In this document: piece after piece, positions 7,617 to 17,849 of the stretch
Layout of the letters: each line of letters starts with the position of its first letter
Position numbering within the stretch: position 1 is the stretch's first letter
Source of the DNA: DATDAH01 sp963823495
GTDB lineage: Bacteria > Actinomycetota > Acidimicrobiia > Acidimicrobiales > DATDAH01
Length of the DNA: 64,000 bases
NCBI GenBank assembly: GCA_963823495.1
Contig: CAWGLV010000001.1
Location: forward strand, 1,798,001 to 1,862,000
Direction of reading: 5' to 3'
The notes under the pieces: model-generated
Told to the model about the DNA's origin: nothing
Database searches by the model: none
The model's input: only the letters and a program-made list of their open reading frames with translations
Position numbers and translations under genes: made by a program

Positions 7617-8744
7617 ATGGTCATCGCCATCGTCAGTGCCCTGCTCGTGGGCGGCCTCGTCGCCGTGGCCGTCCTCCGCGTCCTGCCCGATCACCTCCGG
7701 CGCCACCTCGCCGTGGAGCGGGAGGCCACGGTCCAGGCGGCCGTGGACACCGTGGTCGCCGTCGCCGGTGACCGCCTGGACCAGCACGCCCGGGCCGGCG
7801 CGGCCGAGCTGGACCTGCGCACCCAGGACATCAACCGGCAGTTGGTCCAGGTCACCGAGCTGGTGGCCACGCTGCAGAAGGACCGGGCCAACCAGCACGG
7901 CGAGCTCCTCAGCGGCCTCGACGCGGCTCGGCGGGCCAGCACGGAGCTGGCCGGCACCACCGGTCAGCTGCGCGAGGCGCTGGCCAGCCCCAAGGCCCGG
8001 GGCGCCTGGGGTGAGCGCATGGCCGAGGACGTCCTGCGCCGGGCCGACCTGGTCGAAGGGATCAACTACCGCAAGCAGACCTCGGTGGTGGGCGGCCCGA
8101 CGATCCCGGACTTCACCTTCCTGCTGCCCCGGGATCACGTCCTGCACATGGACGTGAAGTTCCCGATCGACAACTACCTGCGTCACCTCGACGCCGGCAG
8201 CGAGTTGGAGGCCGACCAGGCGGCCAAGGCCTTCGTGCGGGACGTGAAGCAGCGGGTCAAGGAGCTGACCGGTCGCGGGTACATCGATCCCGAACACACC
8301 GTCGACTTCCTCCTCCTGTTCATCCCCAACGAGAGCGTCTATGCCTTCATCCACGAACAGGACCCGGGCCTGATCGACCACGCCATGGCCCAGAAGGTCG
8401 TCCTCTGCTCGCCGTTCACCCTGTTCGCCCAGCTGGCGGTCATCCGTCAGGCCATGGACAACTTCCTGGTCGAGCAGACCTCGACGGAGATCCTCCGCTG
8501 CCTCGGCGGGTTCACCGAGCAGTGGTCCAAGCTGAGCGGCGCCATCGAGAAGGTGGGCCGGGGCATCGAGACCACCCAGCGGGCCTACGACGACCTCAAC
8601 GGCCCCCGCCGCCGCGCCTTCGAGAAGAAGCTGGGCGAGATCGACGACGTCCGCAACCGAGGTGGCCTGACGGCCGTCGACCTGGCCGTGGTCGACGACC
8701 CGGTCCTCGACCTCGGCCCCCGCGCCGACCGCCGGGCCGGTTGA
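7617..8744 (+). CDS. rmuC: DNA recombination protein RmuC homologue
   Basis: 375 residues. An N-terminal membrane segment (residues 2-25) precedes a coiled coil (about 30-110) and the RmuC nuclease-like core: GAWGERMAEDVLRRADL, IPDFTFLLPRDHVLHMDVKFPIDNYLRHLDA and IPNESVYAFIHE. RmuC limits DNA inversions at short repeats; the core is related to restriction endonucleases. The ATG at 7617 is chosen because it gives a clean N-terminal membrane anchor. Confidence 0.85.
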   Translation: MVIAIVSALLVGGLVAVAVLRVLPDHLRRHLAVEREATVQAAVDTVVAVAGDRLDQHARAGAAELDLRTQDINRQLVQVTELVATLQKDRANQHGELLSGLDAARRASTELAGTTGQLREALASPKARGAWGERMAEDVLRRADLVEGINYRKQTSVVGGPTIPDFTFLLPRDHVLHMDVKFPIDNYLRHLDAGSELEADQAAKAFVRDVKQRVKELTGRGYIDPEHTVDFLLLFIPNESVYAFIHEQDPGLIDHAMAQKVVLCSPFTLFAQLAVIRQAMDNFLVEQTSTEILRCLGGFTEQWSKLSGAIEKVGRGIETTQRAYDDLNGPRRRAFEKKLGEIDDVRNRGGLTAVDLAVVDDPVLDLGPRADRRAG

Positions 8745-8785
8745 GTCCGGGCGCAAACCCCCGGAGGGGGGTCGGCGGCCGTCGG

Positions 8786-8791
8786 TAGCCT
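8786..8791 (+). promoter_or_regulatory. -10 element of metG (leaderless type)
   Basis: TAGCCT ends 6 nt before the GTG at 8798, with no ribosome binding site in between. It fixes the metG start. Confidence 0.5.
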
Positions 8792-8797
8792 CGCGGG

Positions 8798-10303
8798 GTG
8801 GGACGCTTCTATGTCACGACACCGATCTACTACGTCAACGACGTGCCTCACATCGGTCACGCATACACCACGGTCGTGGCCGACAGCCTCGCCCGGTGGC
8901 ATCGACTGCTCGGCGACGACGTCTGGTTCCTGACCGGGACCGACGAGCACGGCCTGAAGGTGGCCCGAGCCGCCGAGGAGCACGGCCTCAGCCCCCAGGA
9001 ACAGGCAGATCTCACCAGCGCCCGCTACCGCGAGGCCTGGGATCTGCTGGACATCAGCAACGACGACTTCATCCGCACCACCGAGCCCCGCCACCACATC
9101 GCGGTTCAGGAACTGCTCAGCGCGGCGAAGGCGAACGGCCACGTCTACAAGGACGCCTACGAAGGCCTCTACTGCGTGGCCTGCGAGGCCTACTACACCG
9201 AGGAGGATCTCCTCGAGGGCAACTGCCCGATCCACCGGCGCCCGGTGGAGCACCTGAGCGAGGAGAACTGGTTCTTCTCTCTCTCCGCCTTCGAGCAGCC
9301 GCTGCTGGACTGGTACGCGGCCCACCCCGGCTTCGTCGGTCCCGAGGGCAAGCGGAACGAGGCGCTCGGCCTGATCCGGCAGGGTCTGCGGGACATCTCG
9401 ATCAGCCGGTCGTCCATCACTTGGGGCGTGGAAGTCCCCTGGGACCCCGAACACGTCTTCTACGTCTGGTACGACGCGCTCATCAACTACGCCACGGCGG
9501 TCGGGTACGGCAGCGACCCCGAGCGCTTCGCGACGTGGTGGCCCGAGGCCCACCACGTCATCGGGAAGGACATCCTGCGCTTCCACTGCGTCTACTGGCC
9601 CGCCCTGCTCCTGGCCGCCGGGCTCACCCCGCCCAAGCGCATCAGCGTGCACGGCTTCCTGCTCGTCGGGGGCGAGAAGATGTCCAAGACCAGCCTCAAC
9701 CAGATCGCCCCAGCCGACCTGGTCGCGGACTTCGGGGTGGACGGCTACCGCTACCACTTCCTGGGGGCCACCCCCTTCGGGCCCGACGGCGACTTCAGTT
9801 ACGAGGGCATGGTCGAGCGCTACAACAGCGACCTGGCCAACAACCTGGGGAACCTCCAGGCCCGGGTGGCCACCGTGGTGGGCAAGAAGTGCGACGGCGT
9901 CGGCCCCGCTCCGAGTCCCGACAGCCCGCTGGCGGCGGTGGCCGCGCTGGCCTTCGACGAGGCCGCGGCGGCCTGGGACCGGGTGCAGCCCTCGCTCGCC
10001 CTCGAGGCCACTTGGCGACTCATCCGCGAGACGAACGCCCATCTGGAGGCCAACGAGCCGTGGAGAGCCGACCCCGGCGCGGCGGTCGACGCCGTGCTCG
10101 GTGACGCCCTCGAGGCGCTGCGCATCGTCACCGTGCTGGCCTCACCGGCCCTGCCCGAGACGTGCACGGAGATCTGGCGCCGGCTCGGCCTCGACGGGCG
10201 ACCCGAGGACCAGCGCCTGCCCGCCGCGGCCGAGTGGGGGGGCTACCCGGGTGGCCTCACCGTGGAGAAGGGCGCCCCTCTCTTCCCTCGGCTGAGCGCC
10301 TGA
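8798..10303 (+). CDS. metG: Methionine-tRNA ligase
   Basis: 501 residues, class I aminoacyl-tRNA synthetase. The HIGH motif is HIGH in NDVPHIGHAY (residue 17 on), the KMSKS equivalent is KMSKT in GGEKMSKTSLNQ. The knuckle has CVAC plus a CP...H region rather than four cysteines, so the zinc-binding status is unclear. There is no C-terminal tRNA-binding extension. First gene of the conserved actinobacterial metG-tatD-rpf-rsmA-ispE block. Confidence 0.93.
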   Translation: MGRFYVTTPIYYVNDVPHIGHAYTTVVADSLARWHRLLGDDVWFLTGTDEHGLKVARAAEEHGLSPQEQADLTSARYREAWDLLDISNDDFIRTTEPRHHIAVQELLSAAKANGHVYKDAYEGLYCVACEAYYTEEDLLEGNCPIHRRPVEHLSEENWFFSLSAFEQPLLDWYAAHPGFVGPEGKRNEALGLIRQGLRDISISRSSITWGVEVPWDPEHVFYVWYDALINYATAVGYGSDPERFATWWPEAHHVIGKDILRFHCVYWPALLLAAGLTPPKRISVHGFLLVGGEKMSKTSLNQIAPADLVADFGVDGYRYHFLGATPFGPDGDFSYEGMVERYNSDLANNLGNLQARVATVVGKKCDGVGPAPSPDSPLAAVAALAFDEAAAAWDRVQPSLALEATWRLIRETNAHLEANEPWRADPGAAVDAVLGDALEALRIVTVLASPALPETCTEIWRRLGLDGRPEDQRLPAAAEWGGYPGGLTVEKGAPLFPRLSA

Positions 10304-10307
10304 GCCG

Positions 10308-11072
10308 GTGCGCTGGACCGACGACCACTGCCACCTCGGTCACCTCGGCCTCGACGACGAGTCGGCCCTGGCGGAGGTGCTGGGCCGCGCCGCCGCCGAA
10401 GGGGTGACGCGGCTCGTGGACGTCGGCACCGACGTGGCCGACTCCACCGCCGCGGCGGACCGGGCGGCGCGGCACCCCGCCGTCTGGGCCACCGCCGGGG
10501 TCCATCCCCACGAGGCCCGGCACGGCATCGAGGGCCTCGAGGCCCTGCTGTCCCGGGCGGAGGTCCGGGCGGTGGGCGAGTGCGGCCTCGACTACCACTA
10601 CGACCACTCGCCGCGCGCGGTCCAGCGGGAGGTCTTCGCGGCGCAGATCGAGATGGCCCACCGGCACGGGCGGGCGCTGGTCATCCACACCCGGGAGGCC
10701 TGGGACGACACCTTCGCCGTCCTGGAAGCCGCAGGCGTCCCTGAGCACACGGTCTTCCACTGCTTCAGCGGCGGCGTCACCGAGGCCGAGCGAGCCGTCC
10801 GATTGGGGGCTCACCTCTCCTTCAGCGGGATCGTGACCTTCCCGTCGGCGGCGGAGGTCCGTGATGCCGCCCGGCTCTGCCCGGACGACCGCCTCCTGGT
10901 GGAGACCGATGCCCCCTTCCTCACCCCCGTGCCGCACCGGGGTCGCCCGAACCATCCCGCCCTGGTGACCCTGGTGGGTCAGAAGGTGGCCGAGGTCCGC
11001 GAACAGGCGCCGGCGGCCGTGGCCGAGCTCACCTGGGCCAACGCCACCCGCCTCTACGATCTGCCCGACTGA
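10308..11072 (+). CDS. tatD: TatD family metal-dependent hydrolase
   Basis: 254 residues, TIM-barrel amidohydrolase of the TatD DNase family. Metal ligand motifs: DDHCHLGH at the N-terminus, GECGLDYHYD, VIHTREA, VFHCFSGG and VETDAPFLTP. Family members are 3'-5' exonucleases. GTG start four bases after the metG stop, so probably cotranscribed. Confidence 0.88.
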   Translation: MRWTDDHCHLGHLGLDDESALAEVLGRAAAEGVTRLVDVGTDVADSTAAADRAARHPAVWATAGVHPHEARHGIEGLEALLSRAEVRAVGECGLDYHYDHSPRAVQREVFAAQIEMAHRHGRALVIHTREAWDDTFAVLEAAGVPEHTVFHCFSGGVTEAERAVRLGAHLSFSGIVTFPSAAEVRDAARLCPDDRLLVETDAPFLTPVPHRGRPNHPALVTLVGQKVAEVREQAPAAVAELTWANATRLYDLPD

Positions 11073-11171
11073 AGTCGGGAGCCGGCCCGCAGAGGGGCGG
11101 GCGACGGGTGGCGTGAGGTTGCGATTGTGTTACGTTCAGTCGATCCCGTCGGCGTCCTGCAGGGAACCTCG

Positions 11172-11885
11172 TTGTCCTCACATCCCCCGTTCCGCCTTCG
11201 CTTGACGCTGGCGTTGCTGGTCCTGGCCCTCGTCGGCACGACGGTCGGCGCGGCCGTGCTCTTCAGCACGAACCAGGCCGCGCCCACGACCATCGAGGTG
11301 GCCGACATCGGCCTGACCGGTCCCCCCGTGGTGGGTGGGATCGACTACAACCCGGCCGCGGCGGAGACCGCAGGGTCCGGCATGCGGCTGGGTGTGCTGG
11401 ACAAGGACGCCGCCCGGCGGGAGCAGCGCGAGGCCGCCGCGGCCCGTGAGGCCGAAGCCCTCAGAGCGCTGGCCGACGCCGCCGAAGCGGAGGCGATCGC
11501 CGCGTATGCCGACGCCGTGGCGGCGGCCGCGGCGAATGAGGAACCGGACCGCCCGACACCGGCCGGTGTCCCCCCGCCGAACGACGACGGCGACGGTGGC
11601 GGTGGCGGTGGCGCCGTCGGTGCATCCCTCTACGAGAAGCTCGACAACATCGCGACCTGTGAGTCCGGTCGGAACCCCCGGGCCCACAATCCCGAGGGTC
11701 CCTGGTGGGGCGCGTTCCAGTTCCACCTCGAGACGTGGCAGACCTATGGCGGTGGGGGCAACCGGGGCCGGGACATCCTGAACCACAGCTATGAGCAGCA
11801 GCGGTCCATCGCGGCGAACTTGGCTCGGGCCCGGGGCTTCGCCGGCTCCTGGCCGTCCTGTGCCGCCCGCTACGGCTACACCTGA
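11172..11885 (+). CDS. Resuscitation-promoting-factor-like secreted transglycosylase
   Basis: About 237 residues from the TTG at 11172, which follows an AGGGA ribosome binding site; an in-frame GTG at 11127 would add 15 residues. N-terminal membrane or signal segment (LRLTLALLVLALVGTT), an Ala/Glu-rich coiled stretch (about 80-120), a Gly-rich linker, then the C-terminal Rpf domain: YEKLDNIATCESGRNP with the catalytic Glu after Cys, GPWWGAFQFHLETWQTYGG, and a second Cys in WPSCAARYGYT. Rpf enzymes cleave peptidoglycan and promote regrowth. Its position before rsmA matches rpfB of mycobacteria, but the G5 and DUF348 repeats of RpfB are missing. Confidence 0.82.
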   Translation: MSSHPPFRLRLTLALLVLALVGTTVGAAVLFSTNQAAPTTIEVADIGLTGPPVVGGIDYNPAAAETAGSGMRLGVLDKDAARREQREAAAAREAEALRALADAAEAEAIAAYADAVAAAAANEEPDRPTPAGVPPPNDDGDGGGGGGAVGASLYEKLDNIATCESGRNPRAHNPEGPWWGAFQFHLETWQTYGGGGNRGRDILNHSYEQQRSIAANLARARGFAGSWPSCAARYGYT

Positions 11886-11888
11886 GCC

Positions 11889-12701
11889 CTGCTCACCCCG
11901 ACCCAGGCTCGCGATCTCCTCCACCGGCACGGGCTGACACCCAGCCGGGCGCTGGGACAGAACTTCGTCGTCGACCCGAACACCGTGCGCCGCATCGCCC
12001 GGCTGGCGGGGATCGGTCCCGATGACCACGTGGTCGAGATCGGTGCGGGTCTCGGCGCGCTCACCCTGGCCCTGGCCGAGACGGGTGCCGCCGTCACCGC
12101 CATCGAGGCCGACCCACAGCTCCTGCCGGCCCTGGCCGAGGTGCTCGGCACCCGGCCCGTCCGCGTGATCGGTGCCGACGTGCGCCGCGTGGACTGGGAC
12201 GACGCGCTGGCCGGGGCCGACCAGTGGTCGCTCGTGGCCAACCTGCCCTACAACCTCGCCACCCCGATCGTGCTCGACGTCCTGGCCGAGGTGCCCCGGG
12301 TGCGACGTCTGCTGGTGATGGTCCAGCGCGAGGTGGGTGAGCGGCTGGTCGCTCCGGCCGGCTCCCGCACCTACGGCATCCCGTCGGTGCTGGTGGCGCT
12401 GCGGGCGCGAGCCGAGGTCGTGGGCCGGGTGTCGCCTGAGGTCTTCCTTCCCCGGCCTCGGGTCGAATCGGCCCTGGTGCGGATCGAGCGCCTCGACGCC
12501 CCGGCCACCACCGCCGACCCCGAGGTGCTCGTCGACCTGGTCCGGCAGGCCTTCGGGAACCGCCGCAAGATGCTGCGACGCTCACTCGAGGGCCGGGTCA
12601 CCGAAGCGCAGTTCGCCGCCGCAGGGGTCGCTTCGGACACCCGCCCCGAGCAACTCGACATCGAGGCCTGGGGCCGGCTGACCGAGGCGGTCGGTGGGTG
12701 A
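11889..12701 (+). CDS. rsmA: 16S rRNA (adenine(1518)/(1519)-N6)-dimethyltransferase, CTG start
   Basis: 270 residues if started at CTG 11889. Conserved family sequence (LTPTQARDLLHRHG and the SAM-site motif LGQNF) lies upstream of the first canonical start (GTG 11985), and an in-frame TGA (the rpf stop, 11883-11885) blocks any longer reading. The remaining motifs are VEIGAGLGALTLAL, NLPYNLATPIV and LPRPRVESALVRI. It dimethylates two adenines in the 3' hairpin of 16S rRNA. The CTG lies three bases after the rpf stop, suggesting translational coupling. Starting at 11985 would lose about 32 conserved residues. Confidence 0.85.
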   Translation: MLTPTQARDLLHRHGLTPSRALGQNFVVDPNTVRRIARLAGIGPDDHVVEIGAGLGALTLALAETGAAVTAIEADPQLLPALAEVLGTRPVRVIGADVRRVDWDDALAGADQWSLVANLPYNLATPIVLDVLAEVPRVRRLLVMVQREVGERLVAPAGSRTYGIPSVLVALRARAEVVGRVSPEVFLPRPRVESALVRIERLDAPATTADPEVLVDLVRQAFGNRRKMLRRSLEGRVTEAQFAAAGVASDTRPEQLDIEAWGRLTEAVGG

Positions 12702-13456
12702 GCGCCCCCGCAGTGACGCTCACGGCCCCCGCCAAGCTGACCGTGTCGCTGCGGGTGACCGGTGTCCGTGGGGACGGCCTCCACTTCATCGACGCCGAGA
12801 TGGTCACCCTCGACCTGGCCGACACCCTCGTTCTGGTGACGGAAGATGCGCGTGGAGCGGCACATTCGGTCACCAGAACAGATGATCCGGGGTCACGGGT
12901 GACCTTCGTGGGGCCGTTCGCCTCGGGGTTGGCGGCCGGCGAGGACCTGGTGACCCGGGCGTTGGCGCTCGTCGGGCGGAACGCGACGGTCGAGGTCGAC
13001 AAGCGGATCCCGAGCGGAGCCGGCCTCGGTGGGGGCTCGGCCGATGCGGGCGCGATCCTGCGCTGGGCGGGCCATGACGATTCCGGGGCGCAGGCCCGGC
13101 TCGGCGCCGACGTGCCCTTCTGCGTGCTCGGCGGTCGGGCTCGGGTGACCGGCATCGGCGAGGTCCTCGAGCCGCTGCCGTTCATGGACCGGACCTTCAC
13201 GCTCCTGACCCCGCCCGTGCACTGCGCCACCCCGGCGGTCTACGCCGCCTGGGACGATCTGGGCGGGCCGACCGGTGACCACGGCAACGACCTGGAGCCC
13301 GCGGCGCTCGTCGTGGCTCCCGAGCTGGCGCGGTGGCGTGACGAACTGGCGGAAGTCAGCGGTGCCGTCCCGATGCTCGCGGGGAGCGGCTCGACCTGGT
13401 TCGTCGAGGGGTCGTTCCCCGGCGCAGGTCGTCAGGTGGTGCAGACGACCCCTTGA
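12698..13456 (+). CDS. ispE: 4-diphosphocytidyl-2-C-methyl-D-erythritol kinase
   Basis: 252 residues, GHMP kinase of the MEP isoprenoid pathway. The ATP loop is PSGAGLGGGSADAGA and the catalytic Asp region is LGADVPFC. It is shorter than usual (280-300). Two substrate positions differ from the textbook enzyme: the N-terminal K-x-N reads AKLT, and DGYH reads DGLH. The GTG start overlaps the rsmA stop by 4 nt (GTGA), so the pair is coupled. These substitutions may be lineage-typical; function is still likely. Confidence 0.85.
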   Translation: MSAPAVTLTAPAKLTVSLRVTGVRGDGLHFIDAEMVTLDLADTLVLVTEDARGAAHSVTRTDDPGSRVTFVGPFASGLAAGEDLVTRALALVGRNATVEVDKRIPSGAGLGGGSADAGAILRWAGHDDSGAQARLGADVPFCVLGGRARVTGIGEVLEPLPFMDRTFTLLTPPVHCATPAVYAAWDDLGGPTGDHGNDLEPAALVVAPELARWRDELAEVSGAVPMLAGSGSTWFVEGSFPGAGRQVVQTTP

Positions 13457-13467
13457 GCGACGTGGCG

Positions 13468-13566
13468 CTACTTGCCGGCCCGGCGCTGCCAGCGGGTGCG
13501 CTTCAGCATCTTCTTGTGCTTCTTCTTGCGCATGCGCTTGCGGCGCTTCTTGATCAACGATCCCAT
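13468..13566 (-). CDS. Small ribosomal subunit protein bS22 (32 residues)
   Basis: A 32-codon gene starting MGSLIKKRRKRM, then RKKKHKKMLKRTRWQRR, ending AGK. This is the pattern of actinobacterial bS22 (AURKAIP1/COX24-like), a small 30S protein seen in mycobacterial ribosomes. It converges on ispE with 11 bases between stops. Upstream, TAGCCT on the minus strand (13582-13577) is 10 nt from the ATG, so it has its own promoter. Confidence 0.9.
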   Translation of the reverse strand: MGSLIKKRRKRMRKKKHKKMLKRTRWQRRAGK

Positions 13567-13614
13567 GTCGGCGGTGAGGCTACCGGTCGGTGAACCCCAC
13601 GGGGTCCGGGGACC

Positions 13615-15111
<1,497 letters not shown>

Positions 15112-15128
15112 GAGAGGATTCTTCCACG

Positions 15129-15497
15129 ATGACCATCAGCGTCCTCTTCCTGGTCGGCCGTTTCCTGCTCGCGGTGCCCTTCGTGCTCTTGGGGATCGAC
15201 CGGATGGTGTCCGCCGAGGCCCGTCCCGCCCAGCGATGGTGGGGGCTGGTCGCGTTGGCCGGTGCCGCCGGGGTGATCCTCGGGGCGTGGGGGGACGTCG
15301 CCGCCCTGGTCCTCGCCGCGGCGGTGGTGGGGGGCGGGACCACGGGGTTGCGGGGCCCCGAGTCCGACGACGAGGCCCGCCTCCTGCTCATCGGGCTCTT
15401 CGGCGCCGCCATCGTGACCGCCGCGCTCTACATCGCCGTCGGCGCCGCCCTCGACCTCACCCTCACCGGTCCGGTGTTCGACCTCGACCTGCGCTAG
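15129..15497 (+). CDS. Small membrane protein, four helices
   Basis: 122 residues with about four hydrophobic segments (3-20, 38-55, 57-73, 88-112). The N-terminus (VGRFLLAVPFVLLGIDRM) is reminiscent of DoxX-type proteins, but the match is not decisive. It is divergent from mmsA with only 17 nt between the two starts. Function unknown. Confidence 0.6.
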   Translation: MTISVLFLVGRFLLAVPFVLLGIDRMVSAEARPAQRWWGLVALAGAAGVILGAWGDVAALVLAAAVVGGGTTGLRGPESDDEARLLLIGLFGAAIVTAALYIAVGAALDLTLTGPVFDLDLR

Positions 15498-15526
15498 CCG
15501 TCGGGTCGGTACGATCCGGGCACCCT

Positions 15527-15598
15527 TGGGGGATCGTCCAACCGGCAGGACGCCAGGTTTTGGTCCTGGTAATCGGGGTTCGAGTCCCTGTCCCCCAG
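15527..15598 (+). tRNA. tRNA-Gln (anticodon TTG)
   Basis: Acceptor TGGGGGA pairs with TCCCCCA (15591-15597), discriminator G at 15598. The anticodon arm is CCAGG / CCTGG around the loop TTTTGGT, giving TTG. The T arm GGGGTTCGAGTCCCT is canonical. The CCA end is not encoded. Confidence 0.95.
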
Positions 15599-15649
15599 CT
15601 CTGGTGTGATTGGGCGCGGTTCGGCCGCGCGGTTGGCTAGAACAAGGGG

Positions 15650-16750
15650 GTGACGTCCCGCCCGCTGTCGGCCATCGTGCTCGCCGCCGGCGAGGGCACC
15701 CGGATGAAGTCGGACCGGCCCAAGCCGCTGCACCTGTTGTGCGGCCGGCCGATGCTCACCTACGTCCTGGACGCCCTCGGGGACTGCGACCTGGACCGGG
15801 TCGTCATCGTGGTCGGCCACCACGCCGAACGGGTCACCAAGCGCCTCCAGGACGAAGGCCCGGACCTGCTCATCAGCTTCGTCGAGCAGGAGGTCCAGCG
15901 GGGGACCGGCGATGCCGTCAGCGTCGGGCTCACCGGGTTCCCCGACGACCCCCTCGACGAGGACGACGGCGACGTGATCGTCCTCCCCGGCGACACCCCG
16001 CTGCTCGAGCCCTCGACCGTCAGCGCGCTCGTCGCGCTGCACCGGGAGCGGGACGCGGCCTGCACCGTTCTCAGTGCGGACGTGCCGGACCCGACCGGCT
16101 ACGGCCGGGTCGTGCGGGGCCGGGAGGACCGGGTCGAGCGCATCGTGGAGGAGAAGGACGCCACCGGCGAGGAGCGGGCCATCACCGAGGTCAACACCTC
16201 GATCTACTGCTTCCGGCGCAGCGTCCTGGCTCCCGCGCTGCGCCGTACCAGTCCGGAGAACAGCCAGGGCGAGTACTACCTGACCGATGTCGTGCAGGTC
16301 CTCCACGAGGCGGGGTATCCGGTGGCCTCCCTGGTCATGGACGACCCGGTGGAGGCGGGCGGGATCAACGACCGGGTCCAGCTCGCGGCCGCCGAGGCCG
16401 TGCTCCGCCGACGCACCGCCGACCGGTGGCTGCGGGCCGGGGTCACCATGCTGGACCCCGAGCGCATCTCGCTGGACACGACGGTCCGGCTGGGCACCGA
16501 TGTCACGCTCTTCCCCGGCACCCTCCTGCAGGGTGAGACGGTGGTGGGCGATCACAGCGAGATCGGGCCCAACACCCGCCTCGTGGACTGCGTCGTGGGC
16601 CAGAACTGTCGGCTGGAGCAGGTCGTGGCCCGGGACGCGGAGATCGGCGACGACTCGGTGGTCGGCCCCTTCGCCATGCTCGACCCGGGAGCCCAGGTCC
16701 CTTCCGGCAGCCGGACCGGGCCGTTCTACACTGCGAGAGCCGACGAATGA
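15650..16750 (+). CDS. glmU: UDP-GlcNAc pyrophosphorylase (GlmU lacking the acetyltransferase active site)
   Basis: 366 residues from GTG 15650. The N-terminal uridylyltransferase domain is complete: IVLAAGEGTRMKSDRPKPLH, EQEVQRGTGDAV, LPGDTPLL, YGRVVR, EVNTSIYCF and a GINDRVQL exit. The left-handed beta-helix starts (residues about 255-360) but the protein ends at GPFYTARADE. The acetyl-CoA site and catalytic His/Lys/Asn of full-length GlmU (450-490 residues) are absent. So it should make UDP-GlcNAc from GlcNAc-1-P, but acetylation of glucosamine-1-P must come from elsewhere. The next gene starts 38 nt later; no frameshifted remainder is visible. AAGGGGG before the GTG is a good ribosome binding site. 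Confidence 0.85.
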   Translation: MTSRPLSAIVLAAGEGTRMKSDRPKPLHLLCGRPMLTYVLDALGDCDLDRVVIVVGHHAERVTKRLQDEGPDLLISFVEQEVQRGTGDAVSVGLTGFPDDPLDEDDGDVIVLPGDTPLLEPSTVSALVALHRERDAACTVLSADVPDPTGYGRVVRGREDRVERIVEEKDATGEERAITEVNTSIYCFRRSVLAPALRRTSPENSQGEYYLTDVVQVLHEAGYPVASLVMDDPVEAGGINDRVQLAAAEAVLRRRTADRWLRAGVTMLDPERISLDTTVRLGTDVTLFPGTLLQGETVVGDHSEIGPNTRLVDCVVGQNCRLEQVVARDAEIGDDSVVGPFAMLDPGAQVPSGSRTGPFYTARADE

Positions 16751-16788
16751 GCGGCGCCGTTGACCCAGACCCAGCCTGAGGGCCGCCC

Positions 16789-17781
16789 GTGAAGAACATC
16801 CAGGTCCCGACGACCAAGCAGCTCTATCTGGTGTCCGGCCGGTCCCACCCCGACCTGGCCGAGGAGATCGCCACCTGCATCGGCGTGGAGCTCGGTGAGC
16901 CCAACCTCTCGGAGTTCGCCAACGGCGAGATCCACTGTCGGTACAACGAGTCGATCCGCGGCGCGGACGTGTTCATCGTCCAGTCCCACACCCATCTCGA
17001 CGGGCTGACCCTGAACGACTCGCTCATGGAGCAGGTGATCATGGTGGACGCCGCCAAGCGGGCCTCGGCCAAGCGCATCAGCGTCGTGTGCCCCTACTAC
17101 GGCTATGCCCGTCAGGACCGCAAGGCCGAGGGCCGGGAGCCCATCAGCGCCAAGCTCGTCGCCGACCTCTTCCGGGCGGCCGGGGCCACCCGGCTGGTCA
17201 GCGTCGACCTGCACTCCGGTCAGATCCAGGGCTTCTTCGACGGTCCTGTGGACCATCTCACCGCCGCCCCGGTGTTGCTCGACTACTGCCGGAACGACAT
17301 GCCCGATGACCTGGTGATCGTCTCCCCGGACACGGGCCGGGTGAAGGTGGCCGAGAAGTACGCCAACAAGCTCGGCGCCGACATCGCCATCGTGCACAAG
17401 CGCCACGTCGCCGGCCAGAAGAACGCGGTCGAGGCCCGTGAGGTCATCGGTGACGTCGAGGGGAGGCCCTGCGTGCTGCTCGATGACATGATCGACACCG
17501 CCGGGACCATCGTGTCCGCGGCGGACCTGCTCATCGAGCGGGGGGCGTCGGGGGTCTGGGCCCTGGCCACCCACGGCCTCTTCTCGGGGCCGGCGATCGA
17601 CCGGCTGAAGAACTCCCGCATCGACAAGGTGGTGGTGACCAACACCCTGCCGCTGCCGTCGGAGAAGCAGTTCGACAAGCTCGAGGTCCTTTCGGTGGCC
17701 CCGGTCATCGCCGATGCCGTCCGGGCGGTCTTCGAGGACACCTCCGTCTCGGAGATCTTCGACGGCGAGAACCTCTCCTGA
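16789..17781 (+). CDS. prs: Ribose-phosphate pyrophosphokinase
   Basis: 330 residues, class I PRPP synthetase. Motifs: SGRSHPDLAEEIA, FANGEIHCRYNESIRG, YYGYARQDRKAEGREPISAKLVA, the metal site VDLHSGQIQGFFD and the PRPP loop VLLDDMIDTAGTI. It makes PRPP for nucleotide, His and Trp synthesis. Its position between glmU and rplY is the usual actinobacterial arrangement. Confidence 0.94.
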   Translation: MKNIQVPTTKQLYLVSGRSHPDLAEEIATCIGVELGEPNLSEFANGEIHCRYNESIRGADVFIVQSHTHLDGLTLNDSLMEQVIMVDAAKRASAKRISVVCPYYGYARQDRKAEGREPISAKLVADLFRAAGATRLVSVDLHSGQIQGFFDGPVDHLTAAPVLLDYCRNDMPDDLVIVSPDTGRVKVAEKYANKLGADIAIVHKRHVAGQKNAVEAREVIGDVEGRPCVLLDDMIDTAGTIVSAADLLIERGASGVWALATHGLFSGPAIDRLKNSRIDKVVVTNTLPLPSEKQFDKLEVLSVAPVIADAVRAVFEDTSVSEIFDGENLS

Positions 17782-17802
17782 CGGCTCGGCGCCATCCGCC
17801 GG

Positions 17803-17808
17803 TAGCCT
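17803..17808 (+). promoter_or_regulatory. -10 element of rplY
   Basis: TAGCCT lies 41 nt before the ATG at 17850, leaving a short true leader, unlike the leaderless genes nearby. Confidence 0.35.
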
Positions 17809-17849
17809 TTCGGGTCGCAGTCGCTCGCCCCTGAAACCGGAGTTCCCTG

